Below are positions 47,601 through 62,600 of a stretch of 64,000 bases of DNA, in pieces. The stretch's first letter is position 1; each line of letters opens with the position of its first letter. The position numbers and the translations under genes were made by a program. This DNA is from Arenicola marina (Eukaryota > Annelida > Polychaeta > Arenicolidae). Where the stretch lies: NCBI GenBank assembly GCA_964019135.1, contig OZ025248.1, positions 11,043,574 to 11,107,573 on the forward strand. The letters are read 5' to 3'. The notes under the pieces were generated by a model that was not told the DNA's origin, made no database searches, and saw only the letters and a list, made by a program, of their open reading frames with translations.

Positions 47601-50600
47601 CACTGTATTGACATGGTGTGCTGGCACTGTATTGACATGGTGTACTGACACTGTATTGACATAGTGTACTGACACTGTATTGACATGGTGTACTGACACT
47701 GTATTGACATGGAGTACTGACACTGTATTGACATTGTGTACTGGCACTGTATTGACATGGTGTACTGACACTGTATTGACATGGTGTACTGACACTGTAT
47801 TGACACTTGGTATTGATATTGTGTATTGATATTGAGTATTGACATGTATTGATACTATATTGACATGGTGTACTGACACTGCATTAACATGGTGTGCTGA
47901 CACTGTATTGACATGATGTACTGACACTGTATTGACATGGTGTGCTGGCACTGTATTGACATGGTGTACTGACACTGTATTGACATGGTGTACTGACACT
48001 GTATTGACATGATGTACTGACACTGTATTGACATGGTGTGCTGGCACTGTATTGACATTGTGTACTGACACTGTATTGACATGGTGTGCTGGCACTGTAT
48101 TGACATGGTGTACTGACACTGTATTGACATGGTGTACTGACACTGTATTGACATGATGTACTGACACTGTATTGACATGGTGTGCTGGCACTGTATTGAC
48201 ATTGTGTACTGACACTGTATTGACATGGTGTGCTGGCACTGTATTGACATGATGTACTGACACTATTGACATGGTGTACTGACACTGTATTGACATGGTA
48301 TACTGACACTGTATTGACATGGTATGCTGGCACTGTATTGACATGGTGTACTGACACTGTATTGACATGGTGTACTGACACTATATAGACATGATGTACT
48401 GCCACTGTATTGACATGGTGTACTGACACTGTATTGACATGGTGTACTGACACTGTATTTATATGGTGTACTGACACTGTATTGACATGGTGTACTGACA
48501 CTGTATTGACATGGCGTACTGACACTGTTGACATGGTGTATTGACACTGTATTGACATGGTGTGCTGACTGTATTGACACTCTGGGATGTTACCTCTCTC
48601 TGGCTGGAGTGTTGACGTCACGCATTTAAACGTTTCCTCTTATGCAATATGGTCCAACATGCCATCCCGCTGACCATAGAAACTTGAACAAGGGCATTGA
48701 ATATTATTGATTAATTATAATTGATTAAACTTCTGGTACTGTAAAACCATATGGTTAGTGTGAAAACCTTGATGGGCATGTTCTCATGTGTTACGCCGTA
48801 TCTGGATTGTTTGTACGCCGTGTGTATTGTTTTGTCTTGTAGAAATGATTGATGACTGGTCGAGCAAGGTCCCGCCGGATATCTTCCACTTTGTGCCTTA
48901 CACCCTCAAGTTGAACGTCATCATGAATGAATTCGAACTGTTGACGTTAGCTAATGAGTGGAACTGGATAGACTGCTTCGGTCAGACACCAGAAAACGGT
49001 GGGTTTAATGTTATATACCACATAGAAATAATACTCCTAGTAACAGGTGGGTTTAATGTTATATACCACATAGAAATAATACTCCTAGTAACAGGTGGGT
49101 TTAATGTTATACACCACATAGAAATAATACTCCTAGTAACAGGTGGGTTTAATGTTATATACCACATAGAAATAATACTCCTAGTAACAGGTGGGTTTAA
49201 TGTTATACACCACATAGAAATAATACTCCTAGTAACAGGTGGGTTTAATGTTATATACCACATAGAAATAATACTCCTAGTAACAGGTGGGTTTAATGTT
49301 CTACACCACATAGAAATAATACTCCTAGTAACAGGTGGGTTTAATGTTATACACCACATAGAAATAATACTCCTAGTAACAGGTGGGTTTAATGTTATAC
49401 ACCACATAGAAATAATACTCCTAGTAACAGGTGGGTTTAATGTTATATACCACATAGAAATAATACTCCTAGTAACAGGTGGGTTTAATGTTATACACCA
49501 CATAGAAATAATACTCCTAGTAACAGGTGGGTTTAATGTTATATACCACATAGAAATAATACTCCTAGTAACAGGTGGGTTTAATGTTATACACCACATA
49601 GAAATAATACTCCTAGTAACAGGTGGGTTTAATGTTATACACCACATAGAAATAATACTCCTAGTAACAGGTGGGTTTAATGTTATACACCACATAGAAA
49701 TAATACTCCTAGTAACAGGTGGGTTTAATGTTATATACCACATAGAAATAATACTCCTAGTAACAGGTGGGTTTAATGTTATACACCACATAGAAATAAT
49801 ACTCCTAGTAACAGGTGGGTTTAATGTTATACACCACATAGAAATAATACTCCTAGTAACAGGTGGGTTTAATGTTATACACCACATAGAAATAATACTC
49901 CTAGTAACAGGTGGGTTTAATGTTATACACCACATAGAAATAATACTCCTAGTAACAGGTGGGTTTAATGTTATATACCACATAGAAATAATACTCCTAG
50001 TAACAGGTGGGTTTAATGTTATACACCACATAGAAATAATACTCCTAGTAACAGGTGGGTTTAATGTTATATACCACATAGAAATAATACTCCTAGTAAC
50101 AGGTGGGTTTAATGTTATACACCACATAGAAATAATACTCCTAGTAACAGGTGGGTTTAATGTTATACACCACATAGAAATAATACTCCTAGTAGCAGGT
50201 GGGTTTAATGTTATACACCAAATAGAAATAATACTCCTAGTAACAGGTGGGTTTAATGTTATACACCACATAGAAATAATACTCCTAGTAACAGGTGGGT
50301 TTAATGTTATACACCACATAGAAATAATACTCCTAGTAACAGGTGGGTTTAATGTTATATACCACATAGAAATAATACTCCTAGTAACAGGTGGGTTTAA
50401 TGTTCTACACCACATAGAAATAATACTCCTAGTAACAGGTGGGTTTAATGTTATACACCACATAGAAATAATACTCCTAGTAACAGGTGGGTTTAATGTT
50501 ATACACCACATAGAAATAATACTCCTAGTAACAGGTGGGTTTAATGTTATATACCACATAGAAATAATACTCCTAGTAACAGGTGGGTTTAATGTTATAC

Positions 50601-53600
50601 ACCACATAGAAATAATACTCCTAGTAACAGGTGGGTTTAATGTTATATACCACATAGAAATAATACTCCTAGTAACAGGTGGGTTTAATGTTATACACCA
50701 CATAGAAATAATACTCCTAGTAACAGGTGGGTTTAATGTTATACACCACATAGAAATAATACTCCTAGTAACAGGTGGGTTTAATGTTATACACCACATA
50801 GAAATAATACTCCTAGTAACAGGTGGGTTTAATGTTATATACCACATAGAAATAATACTCCTAGTAACAGGTGGGTTTAATGTTATACACCACATAGAAA
50901 TAATACTCCTAGTAACAGGTGGGTTTAATGTTATACACCACATAGAAATAATACTCCTAGTAACAGGTGGGTTTAATGTTATACACCACATAGAAATAAT
51001 ACTCCTAGTAACAGGTGGGTTTAATGTTATACACCACATAGAAATAATACTCCTAGTAACAGGTGGGTTTAATGTTATATACCACATAGAAATAATACTC
51101 CTAGTAACAGGTGGGTTTAATGTTATACACCACATAGAAATAATACTCCTAGTAACAGGTGGGTTTAATGTTATATACCACATAGAAATAATACTCCTAG
51201 TAACAGGTGGGTTTAATGTTATACACCACATAGAAATAATACTCCTAGTAACAGGTGGGTTTAATGTTATACACCACATAGAAATAATACTCCTAGTAAC
51301 AGGTGGGTTTAATGTTATACACCACATAGAAATAATACTCCTAGTAACAGGTGGGTTTAATGTTATATACCACATAGAAATAATACTCCTAGTAACAGGT
51401 GGGTTTAATGTTATACACCACATAGATATAATACTCCTAGTAACAGGTGGGTTTAATGTTATACACCACATAGAAATAATACTCCTAGTAACAGGTGGGT
51501 TTAATGTTATATACCACATAGAAATAATACTCCTAGTAACAGGTGGGTTTAATGTTATACACCACATAGAAATAATACTCCTAGTAACAGGTGGGTTTAA
51601 TGTTATACACCACATAGAAATAATACTCCTAGTAACAGGTGGGTTTAATGTTATACACCACATAGAAATAATACTCCTAGTAACAGGTGGGTTTAATGTT
51701 ATACACCACATAGAAATAATACTCCTAGTAACAGGTGGGTTTAATGTTATACACCACATAGAAATAATACTCCTAGTAACAGGTGGGTTTAATGTTATAT
51801 ACCACATAGAAATAATACTCCTAGTAACAGGTGGGTTTAATGTTATACACCACAAAGAAATAATACTCCTAGTAACAGGTAGGTTTAATGTTATACACCA
51901 CATAGAAATAATACTCCTAGTAACAGGTGGGTTTAATGTTATATACCACATAGAAATAATACTCCTAGTAACAGGTGGGTTTAATGTTATATACCACATA
52001 GAAATAATACTCCTAGTAACAGGTAGGTTTAATGTTATACACCACATAGAAATAATACTCCTAGTAACAGGTGGGTTTAATGTTATACACCACATAGAAA
52101 TAATACTCCTAGTAACAGGTGGGTTTAATGTTATATACCACATAGAAATAATACTCCTAGTAACAGGTGGGTTTAATGTTATACACCACATAGAAATAAT
52201 ACTCCTAGTAACAGGTGGGTTTAATGTTATACACCACATAGAAATAATACTCCTAGTAACAGGTGGGTTTAATGTTATACACCACATAGAAATAATACTC
52301 CTAGTAACAGGTGGGTTTAATGTTATATACCACATAGAAATAATACTCCTAGTAACAGGTGGGTTTAATGTTATACACCACATAGAAATAATACTCCTAG
52401 TAACAGGTGGGTTTAATGTTATACACCACATAGAAATAATACTCCTAGTAACAGGTGGGTTTAATGTTATACACCACATAGAAATAATACTCCTAGTAAC
52501 AGGTGGGTTTAATGTTATATACCACATAGAAATAATACTCCTAGTAACAGGTGGGTTTAATGTTATACACCACATAGAAATAATACTCCTAGTAACAGGT
52601 GGGTTTAATGTTATACACCACATAGAAATAATACTCCTAGTAACAGGTGGGTTTAATGTTATATACCACATAGAAATAATACTCCTAGTAACAGGTGGGT
52701 TTAATGTTATACACCACATAGAAATAATACTCCTAGTAACAGGTGGGTTTAATGTTATATACCACATAGAAATAATACTCCTAGTAACAGGTGGGTTTAA
52801 TGTTATATACCACATAGAAATAATACTCCTAGTAACAGGAACCACAGCTAAAAGACGAATATGAGTTCTATGGCACGAGCAAATTAGTTTGTCATGGGGG
52901 AGTGGTAACCAAATGAAGTATTTTTTTTGTGTTTCTTACTCTTAGATAGCATGTAGCATCTTTGCTTTCAAATAATGAATATCTTCGGATGTATGTTGCC
53001 TCGTACGTATTGCCATATGGTATCAATCACATGTATGTTTGAACTGTAGCATCAGCTTTGCAGAACCCAAGGTTCTGATAATATCTTATTTTTTTTATTT
53101 GCCGTACGTTCACAACATATTTTAAACTTGTATATATATTTTACGGTATCCCACTTTGGTGGGTCATGAATGCCATAATTAAGATGTCCCGCAGACGACC
53201 CGTGTGTGACGCCGTGACCTCTGTTTGTCCTTGCAGCCCACGTGGCCGTGTGCGGTGACACGTTTGACCTCTCCTTCACGCTGCCCTTCGATCAGTTCCT
53301 GCCACCCACCGTACCGCTGAAGATCTTCATCAGGGTGAGCGTAGATTGCGTGCTGTTGTTACACCGATATAGTCCTGACCTATTGTCAGTAGTCACATGG
53401 GGCCATAATGTGGCGACGTCGGTAAAGGATTTACTTAGCACTTGTTTAGCCGATGAAATCGCAAACACGGAGATAATTATGATCGCGTCTTGCGATTATA
53501 ATTACATACTTATCTATTGCGTGATTTACCGCTGATCAAAGGATGGTAAGGTGTGAAAGTGATATGCCAGTTCAAGTTCTTTATCTTTGAATATTACTTA

Positions 53601-56600
53601 TAATAATATGTATTTACGATCGATACACTGAGGATGGCGCATTCATTCTCTGCCTCAAGAGACACTTAATTACTCGGCGTTCGTGGTATTTGTTCACCTT
53701 TAATGGATAAATATATCTATGACCATACTGATGACTAAAACAAAACTCAAATCGACGAATTTGGATACTGATTTTGCCGATATTTTGCTTCACTTTCCAG
53801 GGTGAGAGTGTGGACGTGCGACTGTACCTGCCCGAGACTAACACCAGCAGACACGTGGTTCTGGCGCTGGCCGAGAACATGCGCATTGTGGACCGGGATG
53901 GCACCGTCCTCCTCGAGCCCTTCAGCGGCCGGACCATCAAGCAGTGGCGGCGGCTCACACAGAAAAGGTGGGTCCGTCCAGACCTGCATTACGGCATTCA
54001 GCGAAGATCTGTTCCTTCATTTGGCTGTCTTTATGGGCAGTTCACGTGCTCCTCTGGTGGCTTCCGCCGGAAATGGAACTGAGATGTTAACTATATGTAA
54101 AATATGGAGGCAGGAAAAGATTGGTGGACAATTGCGGAATAAAATAGCTGCATGTGTATGTATCTTGGTTGGAATATTATTCTTTGTACCGTGTACCACG
54201 AGGAAGACATTACTGGCAGAGTAATTATCTTTGCATAGTGAAACTGTACAATTGTACAACTAGTATGTATCTGAGGGTTCCCTCGGTCACGGAAAATCGT
54301 TGAAAAATCCCTTAAATTTTTTTTTTACAAAGTCATGCAAAGTGGCCTCGTAAGGTGAGGGTGGGGGGGGGGGGTGTAAAAATTTGGAAATGGTACAATA
54401 TTTCCCTTTATTCTGTACTGTACTGCATATTCCATATTTTTCATAGGGACACTTATGTATGGCTTTTTTCCATAGGGTGACTTATCCATGCTATGGACCA
54501 ATATCCTTTTATTCTCGTTATGACGTTAAGTAACTGGTTTATTTAGCTCCAACTATGTCACCGACTTTATCTCCGGTTGGAAGATCAGTTTATAATTACG
54601 GTCATGGCTGTTTTTGTTTTGTTTTGTTTTTTTGTTTATGTACCTTGGCTGGATGCCAGCCTACAGTACGAAATAAACTGCAACTCATAGATTCTTATTC
54701 TTCCAGGGGTGGTTTGTCCGGGGTAAGCCCCAGGTGTGCATCACCTTAGCACCAACGCATTCATCCATACGGTCGTTTTCATGAAATATCCTTGGACCCT
54801 CCCCTTGCAGCCAGGGTTGGGTGGACTGCTTCAACACCCCGATGGTGGGCCTGAGCATCAACTACACGTACCACCCGATGCCCCTGCTGCCAGAGCGCCA
54901 CGCCTCCCAGAGCGCCAGGCTGATCGCGGGGCTCACCACCCCCGAGGCCGAGGAACACCTCCTCATCCCCCTGCGCCTGGACTCCCAGCAGCCCCACCCC
55001 GGGGCCGGCCAGGGGGCGGGGGCGGGGGCGGCGGCGGGGGAAGGGGCGCCGGGCGGTGGGGAGGACGGGGATTCCTTCGACCCCACTTTCATGGAGGCTG
55101 ATCAGCTGCAGTTCGAGCTTGAAGTGGGCCCTTCGGTGCTGTGCTTGTATGGATCCCTCTTCCGCAACCTGTGGCACCTCAAGGTGGGTCATCTGTGATC
55201 AGTCGCTCGACGGACTCGCACAAAGCTTAATGGCTTTCACCAAAAAGGAAAAGCGGCGAATCCACCGTCTTTTTGGTAGATTGGACGAATGTCATGCGTG
55301 TCCCGGTTATGTTCTTAGGACCTAACATTCCGTCTACGCAGGATATGTTGTCCAGGTTAAAGTTCGCTCCCGTGACTGCATACTTGTGGGGGGGTAGGGG
55401 GGCTAAGTGCAGGTACGGTTTGTAAGTTGCAGTTTATCCCACAAGATTCTTGGTGCCTTATAAACACAGCGTTGACATCACCGGTAGACAGTTTGCGGTG
55501 TATAATATACTGTACGTGGATAATACATCAAAAGATGGATACCTTTATACAATGTAGCGACTGAGAGCGTTCGCCGTTGTGGACCGTTTGTCTTATTGTA
55601 TTGTCAATAAATATTAATGCTGAGCGGCTTATCATGCTACAAGGCTTGTCGTTGCTTGGTGACGCAGGAGAACTACGTGGGGGAGGACCAGCGCTACACA
55701 GACTACGAGGAGGTCTTCTCCACCAACGACAAGGGCTCCAACTTCGAGCATATCTTCACCAGTCAGCGGAGTGACCGACCCTTCGACTGTCGCCGCTACC
55801 GACCCATGGAGATCAAGGTCAAGGTCAACCTGCACGAGATACACGCCCACATGGTCAAGGTGAGTGCAGATAGTGGGTAGCTCGCAGATAGTGCCGTGTG
55901 TTACCAATGTGGGCCTCGCCAATAGTGGGAGAACACGCACAGTCGAGAGCTAACTTTGGCGGTTTCGTCGCCTTCTCTCATTGTCCCAGAGCCTCGGTGG
56001 CGAACACATGGGCTAAAGATCGGGCTGTGTGTCCCTATGTAGCCTAGAACAACAGCGCGTCCATCCATACCAATAATAATAATAAGGAATTATATTATAT
56101 TATATATTCTTTAATCATACTAATTGGACTATCACGCATTAAACCTAATACTATTATTATTTTACGCCTGCCATTCACCTTTGTTGATTCCTGACGACTC
56201 CCTCTTGACATTCATCCCCCCATCCATTCATCCCCCCATCCATTCACCCACCCACCCATTCATCCCCTCATCCAGTCATCCCCCCAGCCATTCATCCCCT
56301 CACCCATTCATCCCCCCCATCCATTCATCCCCCCAGCCATTCATCCCCCCACCCATTCATCCCCCCCAGCCATTCATCCCCCACCCATTCATCCCCCCCA
56401 CCCATTCATCCCCCCATCAGTTCATCCAGTCATCCCCCATCCATTCATCCCCTCATCCAGTCATCCCCCATCCATTCATCCCCCCACCCATTCATCCCCC
56501 CATCCATTCATCCCCCCATCCTTTCATCCCCCCATCCATTCATCCCCTCATCCATCCTTCTACCCATCCATCCATTCATCCCCCCATCCATTCATCCAGT

Positions 56601-59600
56601 CATCCCCCCACCCATTCATCCCGCCATCCATTCATCCAGTCATCCCCCCACCCATTCATCCCGCCATCCATTCATCCCCCACCCATTCATCCAGTCATCC
56701 CCCCACCCGTTCATCCCCCCCACCCATTCTTCCCCCCATCAGTTCATCCATTCATGCCCCCACCCATTCATCCCGCCATCCATTCATCCCCCCGCCCATT
56801 CATGCCCCCATCCATTCATCCCCCCACTCATTCATCCCCCCATCAGTTCATCCAGTCATCCCCCCACCCATTCATCCCCCCATCAGTTCATCCAGTCATC
56901 CCCCCACCCATTCATCCCCCCATCCATTCATCCCCCCATCCATTCATCCCCCCATCCATTCATCCCCCCATCCATTCATGCCCCCACCCATTCATCCCCC
57001 CACCCATTCATCCCCCCATCCATTCATCCCCTCATCCATTCATGCCCCCATCCATTCATCCCCCATCCATTCATCCCCCCATCCATTCATCCCCCCATCC
57101 ATTCATCCCCCCATCCATTCATCCCCCCATCCATTCATCCCCCCATCCATTCATCCCCCCATCCATTCATGCCCCCATCCATTCATCCCCCACCCATTCA
57201 TGCCCCCACTCATTCATCTCCCACCCATTCATCCCCCCACCCATTCATCCCCCCATCCATTCATCCCCCATCCATTCATGCCCCCACCCATTCATGCCCC
57301 CACTCATTCATCCCCTCATCCATCCTTCTACCCATCCATCCATTCATCCCCCCATCCATTCATCCCCCCCACCCATTCATCCCCTCATCCATTCATGCCC
57401 CCACCCATTCATCCCCCCATCCATTCATCCCCCCCACTCATTCATCCCCTCATCCATTCATGCCCCCACCCATTCATCCCGCCATCCATTCATCCCCCAC
57501 CCATTCATGCCCCCACCCATTCATGCCCCCACTCATTCATCTCCCACCCATTCATCCCCCCACCCATTCATCCCCCCATCCATTCATCCCCCATCCATTC
57601 ATGCCCCCACCCATTCATGCCCCCACTCATTCATCCCCTCATCCATCCTTCTACCCATCCATCCATTCATCCCCCCATCCATTCATCCCCCCCACCCATT
57701 CATCCCCTCATCCATTCATGCCCCCACCCATTCATCCCCCCATCCATTCATCCCCCCCACTCATTCATCCCCTCATCCATTCATCCCCCCATCCATTCAT
57801 CCCCCATCCATTCATCCCCCACCCATTCATGCCCCCACTCATTCATGCCCCCACTCATTCATCCCCCACCCATTCATCCCCCCACCCATTCATCCCCCCA
57901 TTCATTCATCCCCCATCCATTCATGCCCCCACTCATTCATCCCCTCATCCATCCTTCTACCCATCCATCCATTCATCTCCCCACCCATTCATCCCCCCAT
58001 CCATTCATGCCCCCACTCATTCATCCCCTCATCCATCCTTCTACCCATCCATCCATTCATCCCCCCATCCATTCATCCCCCCCACCCATTCATCCCCTCA
58101 TCCATTCATGCCCCCACCCATTTATCCCCCCATCCATTCATCCCCCCACCCATTCATCCCCCCACCCATTCATCCCCCCATCCATTCATCCCCCATCCAT
58201 TCATGCCCCCACCCATTCATGCCCCCACTCATTCATCCCCCCATCCATTCATGCCCCCACCCATTCATCCCGCCATCCATTCATCCCCCATCCATTCATC
58301 CCCCCCACCCATTCATCCCCCCATCCATTCATGCCCCCACCCATTCATGCCCCCACCCATTCATGCCCCCACTCATTCATCCCCTCATCCATCCTTCTAC
58401 CCATCCATCCATTCATCCCCCCATCCATTCATCCCCCCACCCATTCATCCCCTCATCCATTCATGCCCCCACCCATTCATCCCCCACCCATTCATCCCCC
58501 CATCCATTCATCCCCCGACCATTCATGCCCCCACTCATTCATCCCCTCATCCATTCATGCCCCCATCCATTCATCCCCCACCCATTCATCCCCCCATCCA
58601 TTCATCCCCCACCCATTCATGCCCCCACTCATTCATCCCCTCATCCATCCTTCTACCCATCCATCCATTCATCTCCCCACCCATTCATCCCCCCATCCAT
58701 TCATCCCCCCATCCATTCATACCCCCACCCATTCATCCCCCCATCCATTCATCCCCCCACTCATTCATCCCCTCATCCATCCTTCTACCCATCCATCCAT
58801 TCATCCCCTCATCCATTCATCCCCCCACCCATTCATGCCCCCACTCATTCATCCCCTCATCCATCCTTCTACCCATCCATCCATTCATCCCCCCATCCAT
58901 TCATCCCCCCACCCATTCATGCCCCCACTCATTCATCCCCTCATCCATCCTTCTACCCATCCATCCATTCATCCCCCCACCCATTCATCCCCCCACCCAT
59001 TCATCCCCCCATCCATTCATCCCCCACCCATTCATGCCCCCACTCATTCATCCCCTCATCCATCCTTCTACCCATCCATCCATTCATCCCCCCATCCATT
59101 CATCCCCCCACCCATTCATCCCCCCATCCATTCATCCCCCACCCATTCATCCCCATCCATTCATGCCCCCACCCATTCATGCCCCCACTCATTCATCCCC
59201 CCATCCATTCATGCCCCCACTCATTCATCCCCTCATCCATTCATCCCACCATCCATTCATGCCCCCACCCATTCATCCCCCCATCCATTCATCCCCCACC
59301 CATTCATGCCCCCACTCATTCATCCCCTCATCCATCCTTCTACCCATCCATCCATTCATCCCCCCATCCATTCATCCCCCCACCCATTCATCCCCCCACC
59401 CATTCATCCCCCCGTCCATTCATGCCCCCATCCATTCATCCCCCCATCCATTCATCCCCCCCACCCATTCATCCCCCCATCCATTCATCCCCCACCCATT
59501 CATGCCCCCACTCATTCATCCCCTCATCCATCCTTCTACCCATCCATCCATTCATCCCCCCATCCATTCATCCCCCCACCCGTTCATCCCCCCATCCATT

Positions 59601-62600
59601 CATCTCCCCATCCATTCATCCCCCCATCCATTCATCCCCTCATCCATCCTTCTACCCATCCATCCATTCATCCCCCCATCCATTCATCCAGTCATCCCCC
59701 CACCCATTCATCCCGCCATCCATTCATCCAGTCATCCCCCCACCCATTCACCCCCCCATCCATTCATCCCTCCATCCTTTCATCCCCCCATCCATTCATC
59801 CCCTCATCCATCCTTCTACCCATCCATCCATTCATCCCCCCATCCATTCATCCCCCCACCCGTTCATCCCCCCATCCATTCATCCCCCCATCCATTCATC
59901 CCCCCATCCATTCATCCCCTCATCCATCCTTCTACCCATCCATCCATTCATCCCCCCATCCATTCATCCCCCCATCCTTTCATCCCCCCATCCATTCATC
60001 CCCCCATCCATTCATCCCCCCATCCATTCATCCCCTCATCCATCCTTCTACCCATCCATCCATTCATCCCCCCATCCATTCATCCCCCCACCCGTTCATC
60101 CCCCCATCCATTCATCCCCCCATCCATTCATCCCCCCATCCATTCATCCCCTCATCCATCCTTCTACCCATCCATCCATTCATCCCCCCATCCATTCATC
60201 CCCCCATCCTTTCATCCCCCCATCCATTCATCCCCCCATCCCCCCATCCATCTATCCCCTCATCCACCCCTCCATCTATGTATTCATCCATCCCCCTCAA
60301 CCCATCCATCTATACATCCATCCAGGTTTCAGCCTTGCTTCGCCTTTCAGTACCATTATATTTCATTTCATGATGACGTCATGTCCTTCATTACATTCTC
60401 CTGTCAAATAACAACCCTAAGTCCCTCATTAAACACGACCCATTATGAATCCCTCTTCCCTCTCCAGAACTGTAACATCGACGACCCGCCGTGCCCCTCC
60501 ATCTACCAATAACAACCCCAAGTCCCTCATTAGACACGACCCATTAAGAATCCCTCTTCCCTCGCCAGAACTGTAACATTGACGACCCGCTGTGCCCCTC
60601 CATCTACCAATAACAACCCCAAGTCCCTCATTTGACACGACCCATTAAGAATCCCTCTTCCCTCGCCACAACTGTAACATCGACGACCCGCCGTGCCCCT
60701 CCATCTACCAATAACAACCCCAAGTCCCTCATTAGACACGACCCATTAAGAATCTCTCTTCCCTCGCCAGAACTGTAACATCGACGACCCGCCGTGCCCC
60801 TCCATCTATCAATAACAACCCCAAGTCCCTCATTAGACACGACCCATTAAGGATTTCTCTTCCCTCGCCAGAACTGTAACATCGACGACCCGCCGTGCCC
60901 CTCCATCTACCAATAACAACCCCAAGTCCCTCATTAGACACGACCCATTAAGGATCTCTCTTCCATCGCCAGAACTGTAACATCGACGACCCGCCGTGCC
61001 CCTCCATCTACCAATAACAACCCAAGTCCCTCATTAGACACGACCCATTAAGAATCCCTCTTCCCTCGCCACAACTGTAACATTGACGACCCGCCGTGCC
61101 CCTCCATCTACCAATAACAACCCCAAGTCCCTCATTAGACACGACCCATTAAGGATCTCTCTTCCCTCGCCAGAACTGTAACATCGACGACCCGCCGTGC
61201 CCCTCCATCTACCAATAACAACCCCAAGTCCCTCATTAGACACGACCCATTAAGAGTCTCTCTTCCCTCTCCAGAACTGTAACATCGACGACCCGCCGTG
61301 CCCCTCCATCTACCAATAACAACCCCAAGTCCCTCATTAGACACGACCCATTAAGAATCCCTCTTCCCTCGCCAGAACTGTAACATTGACGACCCGCCGT
61401 GCCCCTCCATCTACCAATAACAACCCCAAGTCCCTCATTTGACACGACCTATTAAGAATCCCTCTTCCCTCGCCAGAACTGTAACATCGACGACCCGCCG
61501 TGCCCCTCCATCTACCAATAACAACCCCAAGTCCCTCATTAGACACGACCCATTAAGGATCTCTCTTCCCTCGCCAGAACTGTAACATCGACGACCCGCC
61601 GTGCCCCTCCATCTACCAATAACAACCCCAAGTCCCTCATTAGACACGACCCATTAAGAGTCTCTCTTCCCTCTCCAGAACTGTAACATCGACGACCCGC
61701 CGTGCCCCTCCATCTACCAATAACAACCCCAAGTCCCTCATTTGACACGACCTATTAAGAGTCCCTCTTCCCTCGCCAGAACTGTAACATCGACGACCCG
61801 CCGTGCCCCTCCATCTACCAATAACAACCCCAAGTCCCTCATTAGACACGACCCATTAAGGATCCCTCTTCCCTCTCCAGAACTGTAACATCGACGACCC
61901 GCCGTGCCCCTCCATCTACCAATAACAACCCCAAGTCCCTCATTTGACACGACCCATTAAGAATCCCTCTTCCCTCGCCAGAACTGTAACATCGACGACC
62001 CGCCGTGCCCCTCCATCTACCAATAACAACCCCAAGTCCCTCATTTGACACGACCCATTAAGAATCCCTCTTCCATCGCCAGAACTGTAACATCGACGAC
62101 CCGCCGTGCCCCTCCATCTACCAATAACAACCCCAAGTCCCTCATTAGACACGACCCATTAAGAATCCCTCTTCCATCGCCAGAGCTGTAACATCGACGA
62201 CCCGCCGTGCCCCTCCATCTATCAATAACAACCCAAGTCCCTCATTAGACACGACCCATTAAGAATATCTCTTCCCTCTCCAGAACTGTAACATCGACGA
62301 CCCGCCGTGCCCCTCCATCTACCAATAACAACCCCAAGTCCCTCATTAGACACGACCTATTAAGGATTTCTCTTCCATCGCCAGAACTGTAACTTTGACG
62401 ACCCGCCGTGCCCCTCCATCTACCAATAACAACCCCAAGTCCCTCATTAGACACGACCCATTAAGGATTTCTTTTCCATCGCCAGAACTGTAACATTGAC
62501 GACCCGCCGTGCCCCTCCATCTAACAATAACAACCCCAAGTCCCTCATTAGACACGACCCATTAAGGATTTCTCTTCCCTCGCCAGAAATGTAACCTCGA

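Noticed and set aside
40024-48575. CRISPR-like arrays
   Set aside because: Units are directly adjacent with no unique spacers, and the host is an animal.
48982-52845. A 1287-codon minus-strand frame of [15 protein letters not shown] repeats
   Set aside because: A by-product of a 48-bp unit without stops in that frame. No start context or domain.
54811-55183. A separate GC-rich gene on the minus strand
   Set aside because: The plus strand is BLTP1 exon 14 with matching phases. The minus frames are shadows of its Gly/Ala-rich part.
56124-60512. Very long Pro/His/Ser/Ile frames (over 1000 codons) in three plus frames
   Set aside because: All three frames are open because the C-rich 16-bp unit lacks stop words. 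Low complexity, inside intron 15.
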